Below are positions 50,925-59,248 of a stretch of DNA of 64,000 nucleotides, in pieces. The translations under genes were made by a program, and so were the position numbers. Within the stretch, counting starts at the first letter, position 1. The number at the start of each line of letters is the position of its first letter. Source of the DNA: Candidatus Melainabacteria bacterium (GTDB lineage Bacteria > Cyanobacteriota > Vampirovibrionia > Obscuribacterales > Obscuribacteraceae); assembly GCA_016699165.1 (NCBI GenBank), contig CP064963.1:3596001-3660000 (forward strand), given 5' to 3'. Under the pieces are notes generated by a model. It was not told the DNA's origin. It ran no database searches and worked only from the letters and a program-made list of their open reading frames with translations.

Positions 50925-51671
50925 ATGGACGATTTCAACCTTGAAGACGTGCGTATTGCTTCGCCATGCAAAGCTTCCTGGCGGAAGATGAAAGGCGATG
51001 ATCGCGTGCGCAATTGTGCAAAGTGTTCGCTCAATGTTTATAACATTAGCGAGATGTCTCGCGAAGAGGCGGCAGAGCTTATCGCTAATACCGAAGGTCG
51101 GCTCTGCATCAGACTCTGGCGCAGGCGTGACGGGACGGTTATTACCAAAGATTGTCCAATGGCTTTCAAGCAAATTAGATATGGAATTGCAGCTTTTTCA
51201 AGCATCTTCATTACTGCCATACTTGCCACAATGCAGTGGACGGGCTGGTTTACGCGTCAAGAAATGGAATTGATGGAAAAAAAGAGAGATCTGCAAGCGG
51301 GAATGAGGGCGAAAGGAAAAGTAATTCGAGTCGCTAGAAACCTGCAAGCTGGACATCGTATCCGATCACAAGATTTGCAAGAGGTGGAAGTCGAACAGAG
51401 TCGCATACCTGTTGATGCGATGTGGAGTCAGGATATGGCTATAGGAATGAATTTGAGAAAAGACGTTGCTCATGATTCCATTTTGACAAATTCAGACATT
51501 GCCCCGGTACCAAATGTGGTGTTTAGTGGGGAGCGGCTAGGAGTCGATTTAGATTTAACTCCCGAGGATGTTGCTCAGGTTGATGAAATTGCCATCAAGA
51601 AGAAAACTTCGGTGGCTAAACTGATGCGCGAATGGATAATGCAGAGGGTGAAAAGATATGAGCGAAATTGA
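50925..51671 (+). CDS. Cys-rich/TM/SAF-like/RHH membrane protein, copy 1
   Basis: A 248-aa protein with four parts. Residues 1-75 are Cys-rich (ASPCKASWRKMKGDDRVRNC then CAKCSLNVYNISEM, LCIRL, TKDCP), a domain I know from many bacterial membrane proteins, probably metal-binding. One membrane helix lies at about 84-103. Residues about 125-195 are SAF-like (VIRVARNLQAGHRIRSQDLQ and a later ILTNSDIAP). The last 45 resemble a ribbon-helix-helix (LGVDLDLTPEDVAQVDEIAI, then TSVAKLMREWIMQRV). The ATG at 50925 is preferred over an upstream TTG. It overlaps copy 2 by 14 bases. Confidence 0.7.
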   Translation: MDDFNLEDVRIASPCKASWRKMKGDDRVRNCAKCSLNVYNISEMSREEAAELIANTEGRLCIRLWRRRDGTVITKDCPMAFKQIRYGIAAFSSIFITAILATMQWTGWFTRQEMELMEKKRDLQAGMRAKGKVIRVARNLQAGHRIRSQDLQEVEVEQSRIPVDAMWSQDMAIGMNLRKDVAHDSILTNSDIAPVPNVVFSGERLGVDLDLTPEDVAQVDEIAIKKKTSVAKLMREWIMQRVKRYERN

Positions 51672-52386
51672 ATTGAATGAGATTCGCATAGCTGCCCCAT
51701 GTAAGGTTCCTTGGGATAGCATGAAAGGTACAGACACAAAACGATACTGCTCGCAGTGTCACCTAAATGTGTATAACATTTCGAATATGACTGCACCTGA
51801 AGCCGTTAAGTTAATAGGAAGTGATACCGCGTACTGCTTCTCCTTATATCGAAGGCCAGACGGAACCGTCATAACTCGTGATTGTCCAATAGGCGTAGCC
51901 AAACTGAAGCGATATTTAAAATGGTCCGCAGCAATATTAGGTAGCTTTCTTACTGGTTCTGTGCTCTTTCATCAGTTTATGCAGAAGGAAGCGGAGGAAG
52001 AGTTTCGTAGACAGACTATCTATAATGAATCTTGTTTTGAAATGGGAGCAAAACTACAAGCAAAAGGTAAAGTCGTTATTTGTGCAAAGTCGATTCCGCC
52101 TGGAGTTAACCTATCCGAAGATATGTTTGAGGAAATTGAATTGTCTCAAGAAAAAATTCCGATGGATTCGCTGACATCAATCAGTTTAATCGAAGGGAAA
52201 TTGTCTAAAATAGCATTCCAAAAGGGAGACATCGTCAGTCAACACAATATGATGGATTCAAATCCACGAATGTATCGTTTGCGTTTAGATAAAAAAACTG
52301 AAGAGCAAGTATCGCAGATTGCTTTCGTGCAAAGCAAAAGTGTGAGCCATCTGCTAACAGGTTGGATTAAAGACAAACTGCGCTAA
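51658..52386 (+). CDS. Cys-rich/TM/SAF-like/RHH membrane protein, copy 2
   Basis: A 242-aa paralog of the preceding gene with the same order of parts. The Cys-rich domain is AAPCKVPWDSMKGTDTKRYC, CSQCHLNVYNISNM, YCFSLYRRPDGTVITRDCP. A membrane helix follows at about 86-103, then the SAF-like segment KVVICAKSIPPGVNLSEDMF and KLSKIAFQKGDIVSQHNM, and a ribbon-helix-helix-like end (YRLRLDKKTEEQVSQIAFVQ, SVSHLLTGWIKDKL). All five Cys of the N-terminal domain are kept, while the rest has diverged. The pair may form a heteromer. Function unknown. Confidence 0.7.
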   Translation: MSEIELNEIRIAAPCKVPWDSMKGTDTKRYCSQCHLNVYNISNMTAPEAVKLIGSDTAYCFSLYRRPDGTVITRDCPIGVAKLKRYLKWSAAILGSFLTGSVLFHQFMQKEAEEEFRRQTIYNESCFEMGAKLQAKGKVVICAKSIPPGVNLSEDMFEEIELSQEKIPMDSLTSISLIEGKLSKIAFQKGDIVSQHNMMDSNPRMYRLRLDKKTEEQVSQIAFVQSKSVSHLLTGWIKDKLR

Positions 52387-52415
52387 GAATTCTTCTTCCT
52401 GGTTCTAGCCGCATT

Positions 52416-52508
52416 TTATTTGGTGCGTCCACTGTCGCCTTTCTTTTCGCCGCCGCCACTTTGTTTGTTTACGGTAGCCCAGGTGCGACGTTCAGCTTCA
52501 TCTTCCAA
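52416..52508 (-). pseudogene. Remnant of a small plasmid-stabilization-type protein
   Basis: Minus-strand reading gives LEDEAERRTWATVNKQSGGG followed by EKKGDSGRTK and a stop. This matches the C-terminal half of a widespread family of about 60-aa proteins annotated as plasmid stabilization protein (EAERRAWATVNKxxGGG ending). The N-terminal half is gone: an in-frame TAA precedes the only possible (TTG) start and no family sequence continues upstream. It is therefore read as a decayed gene. Confidence 0.5.
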
Positions 52509-52577
52509 TTAAATAATTAGCATGGCAACAAAGATGAATCAGAGTGCTAAGCAGTAAATATAAGGAAGGTGGCTAAA

Positions 52578-52949
52578 ATGTTTAAATTACCGAATTTGGG
52601 TCTGTTCGTAACTGTTTTCAAGGCTGGACTAATTGTCGGAGTCTTCGTCGGCGCCGCTGCTGGAGCCGTAGCTGGAGCAGCTGGTGGACTTTTGACCGCT
52701 CCAACGTCGGGCAAAAAATTGCGTGACAAGATTAAAGAAGATACCGAGAAAGGCGTTCAAACCCTTTCTGAGAACGGCGAAAAGCTCAAAGAGCAGGGAT
52801 TAGGTCTTATGGGACGAATCAGTAGCCAGTTTGACTCGCTTTCACCTGATCAAGAAGGTGACGATGATGCGGAAATTGAAACTGAAGAACCATTAAATGG
52901 GGACCATAGTCAAATGTCTTCTAGACGGAAACGCCGTCGTAGCGCATAG
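52578..52949 (+). CDS. YtxH-family stress protein
   Basis: A 123-aa protein with one N-terminal Gly/Ala-rich membrane segment (AGLIVGVFVGAAAGAVAGAA), then GGLLTAPTSGKKLRDKIKED, the YtxH signature, a helical Lys/Glu stretch and an Arg-rich end (RRKRRRSA). YtxH proteins are general-stress proteins of unknown role. The ATG at 52578 is preferred over an in-frame GTG 9 bases upstream; AGGAAGG precedes it. Confidence 0.82.
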   Translation: MFKLPNLGLFVTVFKAGLIVGVFVGAAAGAVAGAAGGLLTAPTSGKKLRDKIKEDTEKGVQTLSENGEKLKEQGLGLMGRISSQFDSLSPDQEGDDDAEIETEEPLNGDHSQMSSRRKRRRSA

Positions 52950-52979
52950 TCGCGAGATTAATGTAACTGATTTGAATTT

Positions 52980-52988
52980 TGCTAGAAT
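52980..52988 (+). promoter_or_regulatory. Extended -10 promoter, same 13-mer as at 5227
   Basis: TGCTAGAAT ends 8 bases before the ATG at 52997, again implying a leaderless or nearly leaderless RNA. The 13 bases TGCTAGAATACCG are identical to those before the SagB-type gene. Confidence 0.5.
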
Positions 52989-52996
52989 ACCGGGTC

Positions 52997-53767
52997 ATGA
53001 AGATCCGGCATCTAGCAATTTTTACTGTTTTGGCTGCGCAAATGCTTGTGCAGTGTCCCCCTGCTTGCGCAGACGTTAATCCCGGTCCGTGTGCCGAAAA
53101 ACGACAACAGCTGAAGACCTATCTTGAAAAGGCCAGAGCCACTGGTTTTGGCACCGGTCCGTATGATGACGCGCTTGAAAAAATCGAATATGACGTCAAA
53201 AATGGTGTGGCCGAAGCCGAAATTGAAAGTCAAATAAATCGTCTCACCAAAGCATTAAGAGAACAAGTTCAAAATCGAAAGACTATTAAAGCTTCCGGAG
53301 TGGGCATGGCTTCTACTGATCCAGCCACTTTGAAGAAACTCAAAAAATCGAAACAACAGATTCCGGTAAGTCAGCTAGAAAGTTATATGCTGACACTGGT
53401 GAACAATCATAGAAAAGAAAACGGAATACCAACACTTGGCACCGACGGGACTCTTGCGCGCTGTGCCCGTGAACACGCGGACGACATGATTAAGCGTAAG
53501 TTCTTCGACCATACTAATCCTGACGGATTGGATGGATTTAAGCGTGCTCAAAAAGCAGGTTTTAAAAAAGGCGTGCGCGAAAACATAGGTAAAACTGCAA
53601 TGGGCGGAAATGGCATTTTGGAAGTTGAAGCTGCTGATGCTCGTTTGATGTTATCGCCCGGTCACAAAGCCAATATTTTAGATCCAGAATTGAAAGTCGT
53701 AGGCATCGGCATAGCCTACGATCCCGTAACCTGGCAACTCAGAGTTTGTCAGATGTTTGGCAAATAG
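52997..53767 (+). CDS. Secreted CAP-domain (SCP/PR1) protein, copy 1
   Basis: A 256-aa protein with signal peptide (MKIRHLAIFTVLAAQMLVQC, cleavage near ACA-DV). An N-terminal helical unit of about 65 residues follows (QLKTYLEKARATGFGTGPYD, then LEKIEYDVKNGVAEAEIESQ), then the CAP domain (about 130-256): LVNNHRKENGIPTLGTDGTL, ARCAREHADDMIKRKFFDH, VRENIGKT and MLSPGHKANILDPELKVVGI. CAP proteins are secreted proteins binding sterols, peptidoglycan or divalent metals. It has a close paralog at 55719. Confidence 0.92.
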   Translation: MKIRHLAIFTVLAAQMLVQCPPACADVNPGPCAEKRQQLKTYLEKARATGFGTGPYDDALEKIEYDVKNGVAEAEIESQINRLTKALREQVQNRKTIKASGVGMASTDPATLKKLKKSKQQIPVSQLESYMLTLVNNHRKENGIPTLGTDGTLARCAREHADDMIKRKFFDHTNPDGLDGFKRAQKAGFKKGVRENIGKTAMGGNGILEVEAADARLMLSPGHKANILDPELKVVGIGIAYDPVTWQLRVCQMFGK

Positions 53768-53821
53768 CAGATTGATGCTTTCCCGGGATTGCGAGCGGGG
53801 ATGGAAAAATACTTTCTACTT

Positions 53822-54568
53822 TTACTCAAACTTCGAATCAAGACATGCATTGATAATTGACTTGGACTCTAGTTCTTGCAAGGTCAATCCCGAATTCTGC
53901 AAGCGAGAAAGAATCATGCCGCAGTAAATCCATTGCTCTTCGTTGCTCAATCCAAGCGTGTCGTCAACGAGCTTATAATCGTTTTCTAAATTTGCCAAAT
54001 TCGCAAGATTGTCATTTGGCGGCGACGTTCTCATTTGCGACACAATATCGAGAACAAGCTTTTTGCGCTCGTCTAAAGTACTTTGAAATTTTGGACCAAT
54101 ATAACTGCTTTTATCTACAATCATTCTGGCATATGACTGTTCAAGCCAATTTTCAAGATTTGAGCTGAAATCGCAGTTACGCAATATCGTACGCAAATTT
54201 TCTTCAGTTATAAACTTGGGAGCCGCCGTGCCTGGTATCACATAACTCTTGGGCTGACCTTTGAGCATCTTGGAAAAGTTCTCGTAATAGCCCCAGTTGT
54301 TTTCTTTCATCTGCAAATGTAAATCCCGCCCAAGTGCGGCACGAATAACGAAAACTTCGTGGGGATTATCAGTACAATCAGATAGCATCTCAAGTTTTTT
54401 CTGAACTCCGCTATGCTCGCCTTTATCGATAATCATGCCGATGATACGACCCGAGGTCGCCTCAACGACGCTATCTCCTGCTACCCAGTAATGCTGAGAT
54501 GATGGTGTGAGTTTGTCAAAATTGGCAGCCCAGATGGGGTCGCCAGGAATTGGTTGTGCATAAGCCAC
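53822..54568 (-). pseudogene. Lipase, C-terminal part after a frameshift
   Basis: 248 codons beginning MAYAQPIPGDPIWAANFDKL. Read upstream of that Met, the same frame gives KLPWQNATLV, which continues the interrupted lipase naturally, as class 3 lipases have such a VAYAQP-type strand after the GHSLG motif. The C-terminal half supplies HYWVAGDSVVEAT, which probably carries the catalytic Asp. The frame change lies at an A5 run (54594-54598). One extra A would join the two parts into a single protein of about 600 aa. Confidence 0.65.
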
Positions 54569-55641
54569 GAGAGTTGCATTCTGCCAAGGCAGCTTTTTAC
54601 TTCTTGTCTTAATTCGTCGCCATAACTGCCCTGCATAACTGCGCTTAAAAATTGTGTGGCAAGCCCTGCACCCAAGCTATGTCCGGTTATATAGATATGT
54701 TCGGGAGCGCCATAAGTTTGTTCTAGATGCTTGCAAGAAGCCGTAATTGTTCCAAGGATGGTAGGCAACGATTCGGAAAATCCTTGGGTCACTTTGCCGA
54801 CTCTACTGATAAGTGGCTGCTCGACTTGTTTCATGCCGCGCAAATCTGTTATCCAGTCAGGATTACCTTTGGGTTCGCCAATAAAATTTTGTGCTCGCCA
54901 AACTGTTTTAAGAAGCGAAGAACCACTGCGGCTGCCGCGAAAGACTATATGTGCATCATAGCCTGATGCGGTTTTTTTCATCATTACAAAACCCATCAAG
55001 CTCCACGATGGATCTGTTGCGCCTGCACCACCTATGGTGCCAGTATTTCCTGTACCACCCTCGAATACTACGATGTGGTCGTCGCCGCCTGGGTATTGGC
55101 GAATTGAAAATCGTTCGGTATCGTTATGTGGATAACTCGTCGGTCTTGATTTGTACCGAACTCCCTCAATAGTTTTGATATTTTGGGTAATGTAGGAAGG
55201 CGCTTGTAGAGCTAGAAATATCTCACCATCGCGATTGAATGTGGGAAGTTGGGCGTCGATATATTTATAATTTGAAAGTATCGGGTCGAGATTGAAATTG
55301 CTATCGCCGAAGCCACGCGCGGCGTTTGGTCCGCTATAGTAACCACCTAAATTTTGGGCGTAATCGTGGGTGAATTTGCATATGTTGGTGCGGCGGTCGC
55401 TACCCACCCGAGACATCATGTCGTACCAGGGGTCGAGCGGCAAGCACAAAGACTGATGATAGAGCTGATAGCTGAGCGTGCACAAATCGAGATTTAAGAC
55501 AGTTTGCGGAATAGATTCTGATTGCAAATCAGCATTGCTTGCAAGGGCGCTCTGCATAGCGATTGTGGGCAGAAAGAACATCAACGATATTACAGACCAA
55601 ATCAAGATGGCGCCGCTTTGGAAGTTTTGACTTAAATACAT
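54481..55641 (-). pseudogene. Class 3 lipase-like protein, N-terminal part before a frameshift
   Basis: 386 codons with an N-terminal signal or anchor (LIWSVISLMFFLPTIAMQSA). A lipase class 3 domain follows: SGYDAHIVFRGSRSGSSLLK, DWITDLRGMK and the nucleophile elbow HIYITGHSLGAGLATQFLSA. After about residue 349 the frame runs into unrelated sequence (SCLGRMQLSWLMHNQ) while the true continuation is in the -1 frame (entry 53822-54568). It could be a real mutation, an error in a homopolymer, or recoding. It lies between two CAP-domain genes that point the other way. Confidence 0.7.
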
Positions 55642-55718
55642 TTGTACCGCCCGGAAGAAGTCGAGATGAAGATGATAACACGGTGGAAGATGCTAAAATA
55701 TTTTGAAAGGGAAAGATT

Positions 55719-56528
55719 ATGAAGTCGATTCTAAAAATTCTTGTAGTTCTAGCCGCTGTTTTGAATGCCACCACAGTGGTGGCACAAGATGCCGTTGCGC
55801 CAGGTCCTGCTTTTGAAAAGCGGAAGCAAGTTTACGATTATTTAGTCAAAGCCAAGCAAGCTGGAGTCGGTACCACGCCTTACGAAAAGGCGCTTGCCGA
55901 GATAGAAAGCGACGTCAAAGCAGGCAAGAGCGAAGGCGAAATTAGCAAACGATTGAGCAGTCTCACTTCATCACTTGCGCAACAAGTGAAAAATTTTAAG
56001 GCAATGAAAGCCGCTCCACCAGCCTATCAATCTGTACGACCGACCGGGTCTATGTCAGGTTCATCTGGTGGACACGGTGACGTCAAGCCACCGATGGGAG
56101 GCGGAGTTGCAAGCGGTAGGCGGGCTAATACTGGCGAAATGGAAGCTTACATGGTCACTCTTGTAAACAAGCACAGAAAAGACGCCGGGCTTGGTTCGCT
56201 ATCGCAAGACTCGACTCTTTCAACTATTGCGCGTGGACACGCTGCAGACATGATTAAGCGTAAGTTTTTCGACCACGTTAATCCAAGCGGAGAAGACCCA
56301 CGCGCTCGCGCCCGAGCTGGCGGGTATAGCGGTTGGGTGCGCGAGAATATTGCTTACACAATTTATAGTCTTCCAGGTTCAGTTTTAGTTGAGATGGCAG
56401 ACAAAGATTTGATGAACTCACCTGGGCACAGAAAAAATATTCTGGACGATACGGGACAGTCTGTGGGAATTGGCATAGTTTACGATGCTAAAGGCGGCAT
56501 CAGCGTATGTCAGTTGTTCTCGCCATAA
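55719..56528 (+). CDS. Secreted CAP-domain (SCP/PR1) protein, copy 2
   Basis: A 269-aa paralog of 52997: signal peptide (MKSILKILVVLAAVLNATTV, near AQD), the same helical N-unit (EKRKQVYDYLVKAKQAGVGT, then IESDVKAGKSEGEISKRL), a Gly/Ser/Pro linker and the CAP domain (LVNKHRKDAGLGSLSQDSTL, MIKRKFFDHVNPSGEDP, SPGHRKNILDDTG). It has a leader and AAAGGGA ribosome site, unlike its leaderless paralog; TAAAAT at 55694 is a likely -10. Confidence 0.92.
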   Translation: MKSILKILVVLAAVLNATTVVAQDAVAPGPAFEKRKQVYDYLVKAKQAGVGTTPYEKALAEIESDVKAGKSEGEISKRLSSLTSSLAQQVKNFKAMKAAPPAYQSVRPTGSMSGSSGGHGDVKPPMGGGVASGRRANTGEMEAYMVTLVNKHRKDAGLGSLSQDSTLSTIARGHAADMIKRKFFDHVNPSGEDPRARARAGGYSGWVRENIAYTIYSLPGSVLVEMADKDLMNSPGHRKNILDDTGQSVGIGIVYDAKGGISVCQLFSP

Positions 56529-56534
56529 TAAAAA

Positions 56535-57083
56535 TTACTTGCGTTGTGTTACTTTACCTGTGCCACCGCATATGGGGCATTTGACAATTTCGTCTTTGCC
56601 TTTTACTTTTTTGAGAACAAATCCATTTCTGCAACTTCCTGGGCAAGTGCCAGTCATAAGCTGAGAAAGTTGCAATTCTAGTTTGCGCGCGCGCTCGCGC
56701 ACTGCTTCGCTCTTGCCAAACTCACGCACTGTTTGATATTGCTTGAGCGCAGATGGATATTGTTTCATGTAATAGTAACAGTAGCCCATCATGATTTTGG
56801 CGCCGCCATCGTCTGCAATAGTCTCTGAAGCTTTCTTGTAATACTGCAATGCTTCGGCATATCGCCTTGCTTTGAAGAACGCAGACGCTTTTACAACGTC
56901 ATTTTGACGAGTAAATTCACCCGCTTCTTCTAAATATGGATCGTCCAGAGGACTGTAATCAATTATGTCTTTGCCGTTGATTGAGGCATTTGTGTCTTTT
57001 GCCCAAACGCCTGGCGCGAAGGGCACTGCCAGCAGAACGCTTAAGGCAGGTGTAATTATGAATCTCAAGTTTCGATTTGGCAT
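56535..57083 (-). CDS. Exported TPR protein with DnaJ-like zinc motif
   Basis: A 182-aa protein with signal peptide (MPNRNLRFIITPALSVLLAV, cleavage near WAKD). TPR-like repeats follow at about 60-130 (AEALQYYKKASETIADDGGA, IMMGYCYYYMKQYPSALKQY). The C-terminal double Cys motif (CPGSCRNGF and VKCPICGGTGKV) has CxxC spacing and CxxCGGTG as in DnaJ zinc fingers. It may handle unfolded exported proteins; this is inferred from fold elements only. Confidence 0.7.
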   Translation of the reverse strand: MPNRNLRFIITPALSVLLAVPFAPGVWAKDTNASINGKDIIDYSPLDDPYLEEAGEFTRQNDVVKASAFFKARRYAEALQYYKKASETIADDGGAKIMMGYCYYYMKQYPSALKQYQTVREFGKSEAVRERARKLELQLSQLMTGTCPGSCRNGFVLKKVKGKDEIVKCPICGGTGKVTQRK

Positions 57084-57203
57084 TTCCTTATATTAGCTTG
57101 ATTGCCCGACCTCGTAAAGGAGATAACAGTCACTGTGTAATTGCACCTTTTATTTAGTTTGCTTAGTTGCACAATTGAGCTAAGAGGCAGGGAGGAAGCG
57201 GTG

Positions 57204-57707
57204 ATGCAAAATAATAGTACATCCAAAACAAATAAAGTGAAGGCGCGCAAAATCATAGCTCGTTTTAGCGGTTGGTGTCTTTGCGGTAAGCGCATAAAGG
57301 TAGGCGAGGCATTTATATGGTACGGTTCTGCAAGCAAAATCCAGTGTTTGCGGTGCTATGAATCTCGTCATCTAAAATTAGTTGGGGCGAAATCTTCTTT
57401 TGACAAAATCATCGATAGAATCCGGGCAATCCGAAACTCCATTTCTCCCTGGGCACAAAAGACCAAAGACGAATATCTGTCTTTGTTTAATTTGCTTGTT
57501 CAGGCGCCTGAAGACTGTCGCGAAGTAAAATTGTTTTTGCAAGAAATTGCTAGATGTCGCAAAGAGCGCTCACGACCGTATGTGGTGAGAGCCTTCAAAC
57601 AGAAGGCGTGCATCCACTGTGGCATCATGCAACATAAAGGGGCGATGATTTTAGTCGATTTTCCGGGGCGGAAGTATCATTGCGTACAGTGTGAGTGCGT
57701 TGCTTAA
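57204..57707 (+). CDS. Zinc-ribbon protein with two Cys clusters
   Basis: A 167-aa soluble basic protein. The N-terminal cluster is WCLCGKRIKVGEAF then IQCLRCYESRH; the C-terminal cluster is KACIHCGIMQHKG and YHCVQCECVA. Each has four Cys, fitting zinc ribbons. Between them is a helical stretch (PWAQKTKDEYLSLFNLLVQ). GGAGG lies 8 bases before the ATG at 57204; the frame runs 21 codons further up without support. The function may be nucleic acid binding; no family recognised. Confidence 0.6.
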   Translation: MQNNSTSKTNKVKARKIIARFSGWCLCGKRIKVGEAFIWYGSASKIQCLRCYESRHLKLVGAKSSFDKIIDRIRAIRNSISPWAQKTKDEYLSLFNLLVQAPEDCREVKLFLQEIARCRKERSRPYVVRAFKQKACIHCGIMQHKGAMILVDFPGRKYHCVQCECVA

Positions 57708-57719
57708 TTTTTAAACCAG

Positions 57720-57725
57720 TATAAT
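57720..57725 (+). promoter_or_regulatory. Consensus -10 box
   Basis: TATAAT 23 bases before the ATG at 57749. A -35 is not convincing (TTGCTT lies only 14 bases upstream). Confidence 0.35.
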
Positions 57726-57748
57726 TAGATGGTATCGCGGTTAGGTGA

Positions 57749-59248
57749 ATGGTCTCAAATAGAGCAAAGCTGTTTTTAATCAGAAGTGTGCCATTCGTGA
57801 TGGCTGCTTGCCTTTGCGTGATTTACTTTTCGCCACTTTTCATGAAAGACCTCGGTGCCAAGATAGTTCTTGGTCCGGCTCGTTATCCAAAAGGCTATTA
57901 CGATAAACCAAGCATTGATGGTATAAAGGCAAAAGAATATTTTATTCCAAATGGTCATGGCGTCAATTTGCACGCATGGTTGTTTGAAAAGAAAGGCGCA
58001 CAATTCACCGTTATTTTCCACCACGGCAGAGGCGAAAATCTGACTTATAGTAAAAGTTGGGCAAAACGCTTCTTGGATTGCGGAACCTCAGTTGTTTTAT
58101 ACGATTATTCAGGCTTTGGAAAAAGTGGTGGCAATATATCGTTTGACTCGCTTACATCGGATGGCGAAGCTGTCTACAATTATTGTGTAACTCAGCTCAG
58201 GATCAAGCCGCAGAATTTGGTGAACTCTGGTTTCTCGATGGGATGCGCGGTTGCGTCTTATGTATCGAGCCGAAACGAATGTGGAGGTGTTTTACTTTTC
58301 GCACCATATGATTCGATGACCGCTCTGGTCAAGCGCAAATTTCTATTCTGGAGATTCAGTCCTGATTGGATGTTCAACTATTTCGAAAAATTCAATGTGA
58401 TTGAAAATCTACGAAAAACCAAAGCTCTTACGCTTGTTCTTTATGCACCAAACGATCAGATGATGGGTGTGGAATGCACCAAGAATTTCTTCACATTGGA
58501 TAAGCGGGTGGTGGCTTGTATTCCAGTGAGTAAAGTCGGGCACGGCGATTTTTTGGATACTAACTTGATTCCGTATATCAAGCATCTCTTCGAAACTCTC
58601 TCTCACAACAAATTTGATACGGCAAAGCATATCGAAGACTCGAATATTCAGAATTATATTCAAGCTTGTTTTGACCATTACAAAAAGAATTATCCTGTGA
58701 AAATTCGAAAAATAAAATCGGTTGAAATTTTTGTGGTGCCGGGTAGTAATTGCCATTCAGGAATTCTCAATGAGAAGGAGAATACTTTTTACATTCTAAT
58801 CACAGAGGTTCCCAAAACCAAACCCTCGTCAACCTTCTGGGGGGCTATAGGACATGAGTGCTTTCACATAGCCACTCCGCCGCTTAAGGATTCTTACATG
58901 GAAGGATTATGTCAATTGTTTTCCGAGGATATGCTCAAAGAGAAAAAGCTTGACTGGAAGAGTTGGTCGAAAGAAATTCAAGATTATGAACCATACTTTT
59001 GGGAGACGTACTGCCTGGTAAGAGACCTTCGAAACGAACTGGGTACTGAGCTGCTTAACAAGCTATTTTTGCATTTGAAGCCGATAGGAAGCATCAGAGA
59101 CAGTTATTTTGACATTGATGCTTGGATTAATGAATTGCCTTCGGAGAAAAGAGAGCGCGCACGTTCGATCATCATGCAACGTTACGAAAAGATTGATAAG
59201 CTGGAAAAACCCGGACAATTACTGCAATTTGCCAAGCCCAGTATCTAA
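57749..59248 (+). CDS. Fused alpha/beta hydrolase and zincin-like metallopeptidase
   Basis: A 499-aa protein with an N-terminal membrane helix (about 8-27). The first half is a BAAT/S9-type hydrolase: HHGRGENLTYSKSWAKRFLD, VLYDYSGFGKSGG, the nucleophile in LVNSGFSMGCAVASYVSS, the Asp in LYAPNDQMMG and the His in VGHGDFLDTN. The second half (about 290-480) holds a zinc-peptidase motif, AIGHECFHIATPPLKDSYME (HExxH with a downstream Glu in YMEGL). I know no family with both. The two could act in sequence on an envelope substrate. GGT/AGGTG precedes the ATG. Confidence 0.7.
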   Translation: MVSNRAKLFLIRSVPFVMAACLCVIYFSPLFMKDLGAKIVLGPARYPKGYYDKPSIDGIKAKEYFIPNGHGVNLHAWLFEKKGAQFTVIFHHGRGENLTYSKSWAKRFLDCGTSVVLYDYSGFGKSGGNISFDSLTSDGEAVYNYCVTQLRIKPQNLVNSGFSMGCAVASYVSSRNECGGVLLFAPYDSMTALVKRKFLFWRFSPDWMFNYFEKFNVIENLRKTKALTLVLYAPNDQMMGVECTKNFFTLDKRVVACIPVSKVGHGDFLDTNLIPYIKHLFETLSHNKFDTAKHIEDSNIQNYIQACFDHYKKNYPVKIRKIKSVEIFVVPGSNCHSGILNEKENTFYILITEVPKTKPSSTFWGAIGHECFHIATPPLKDSYMEGLCQLFSEDMLKEKKLDWKSWSKEIQDYEPYFWETYCLVRDLRNELGTELLNKLFLHLKPIGSIRDSYFDIDAWINELPSEKRERARSIIMQRYEKIDKLEKPGQLLQFAKPSI

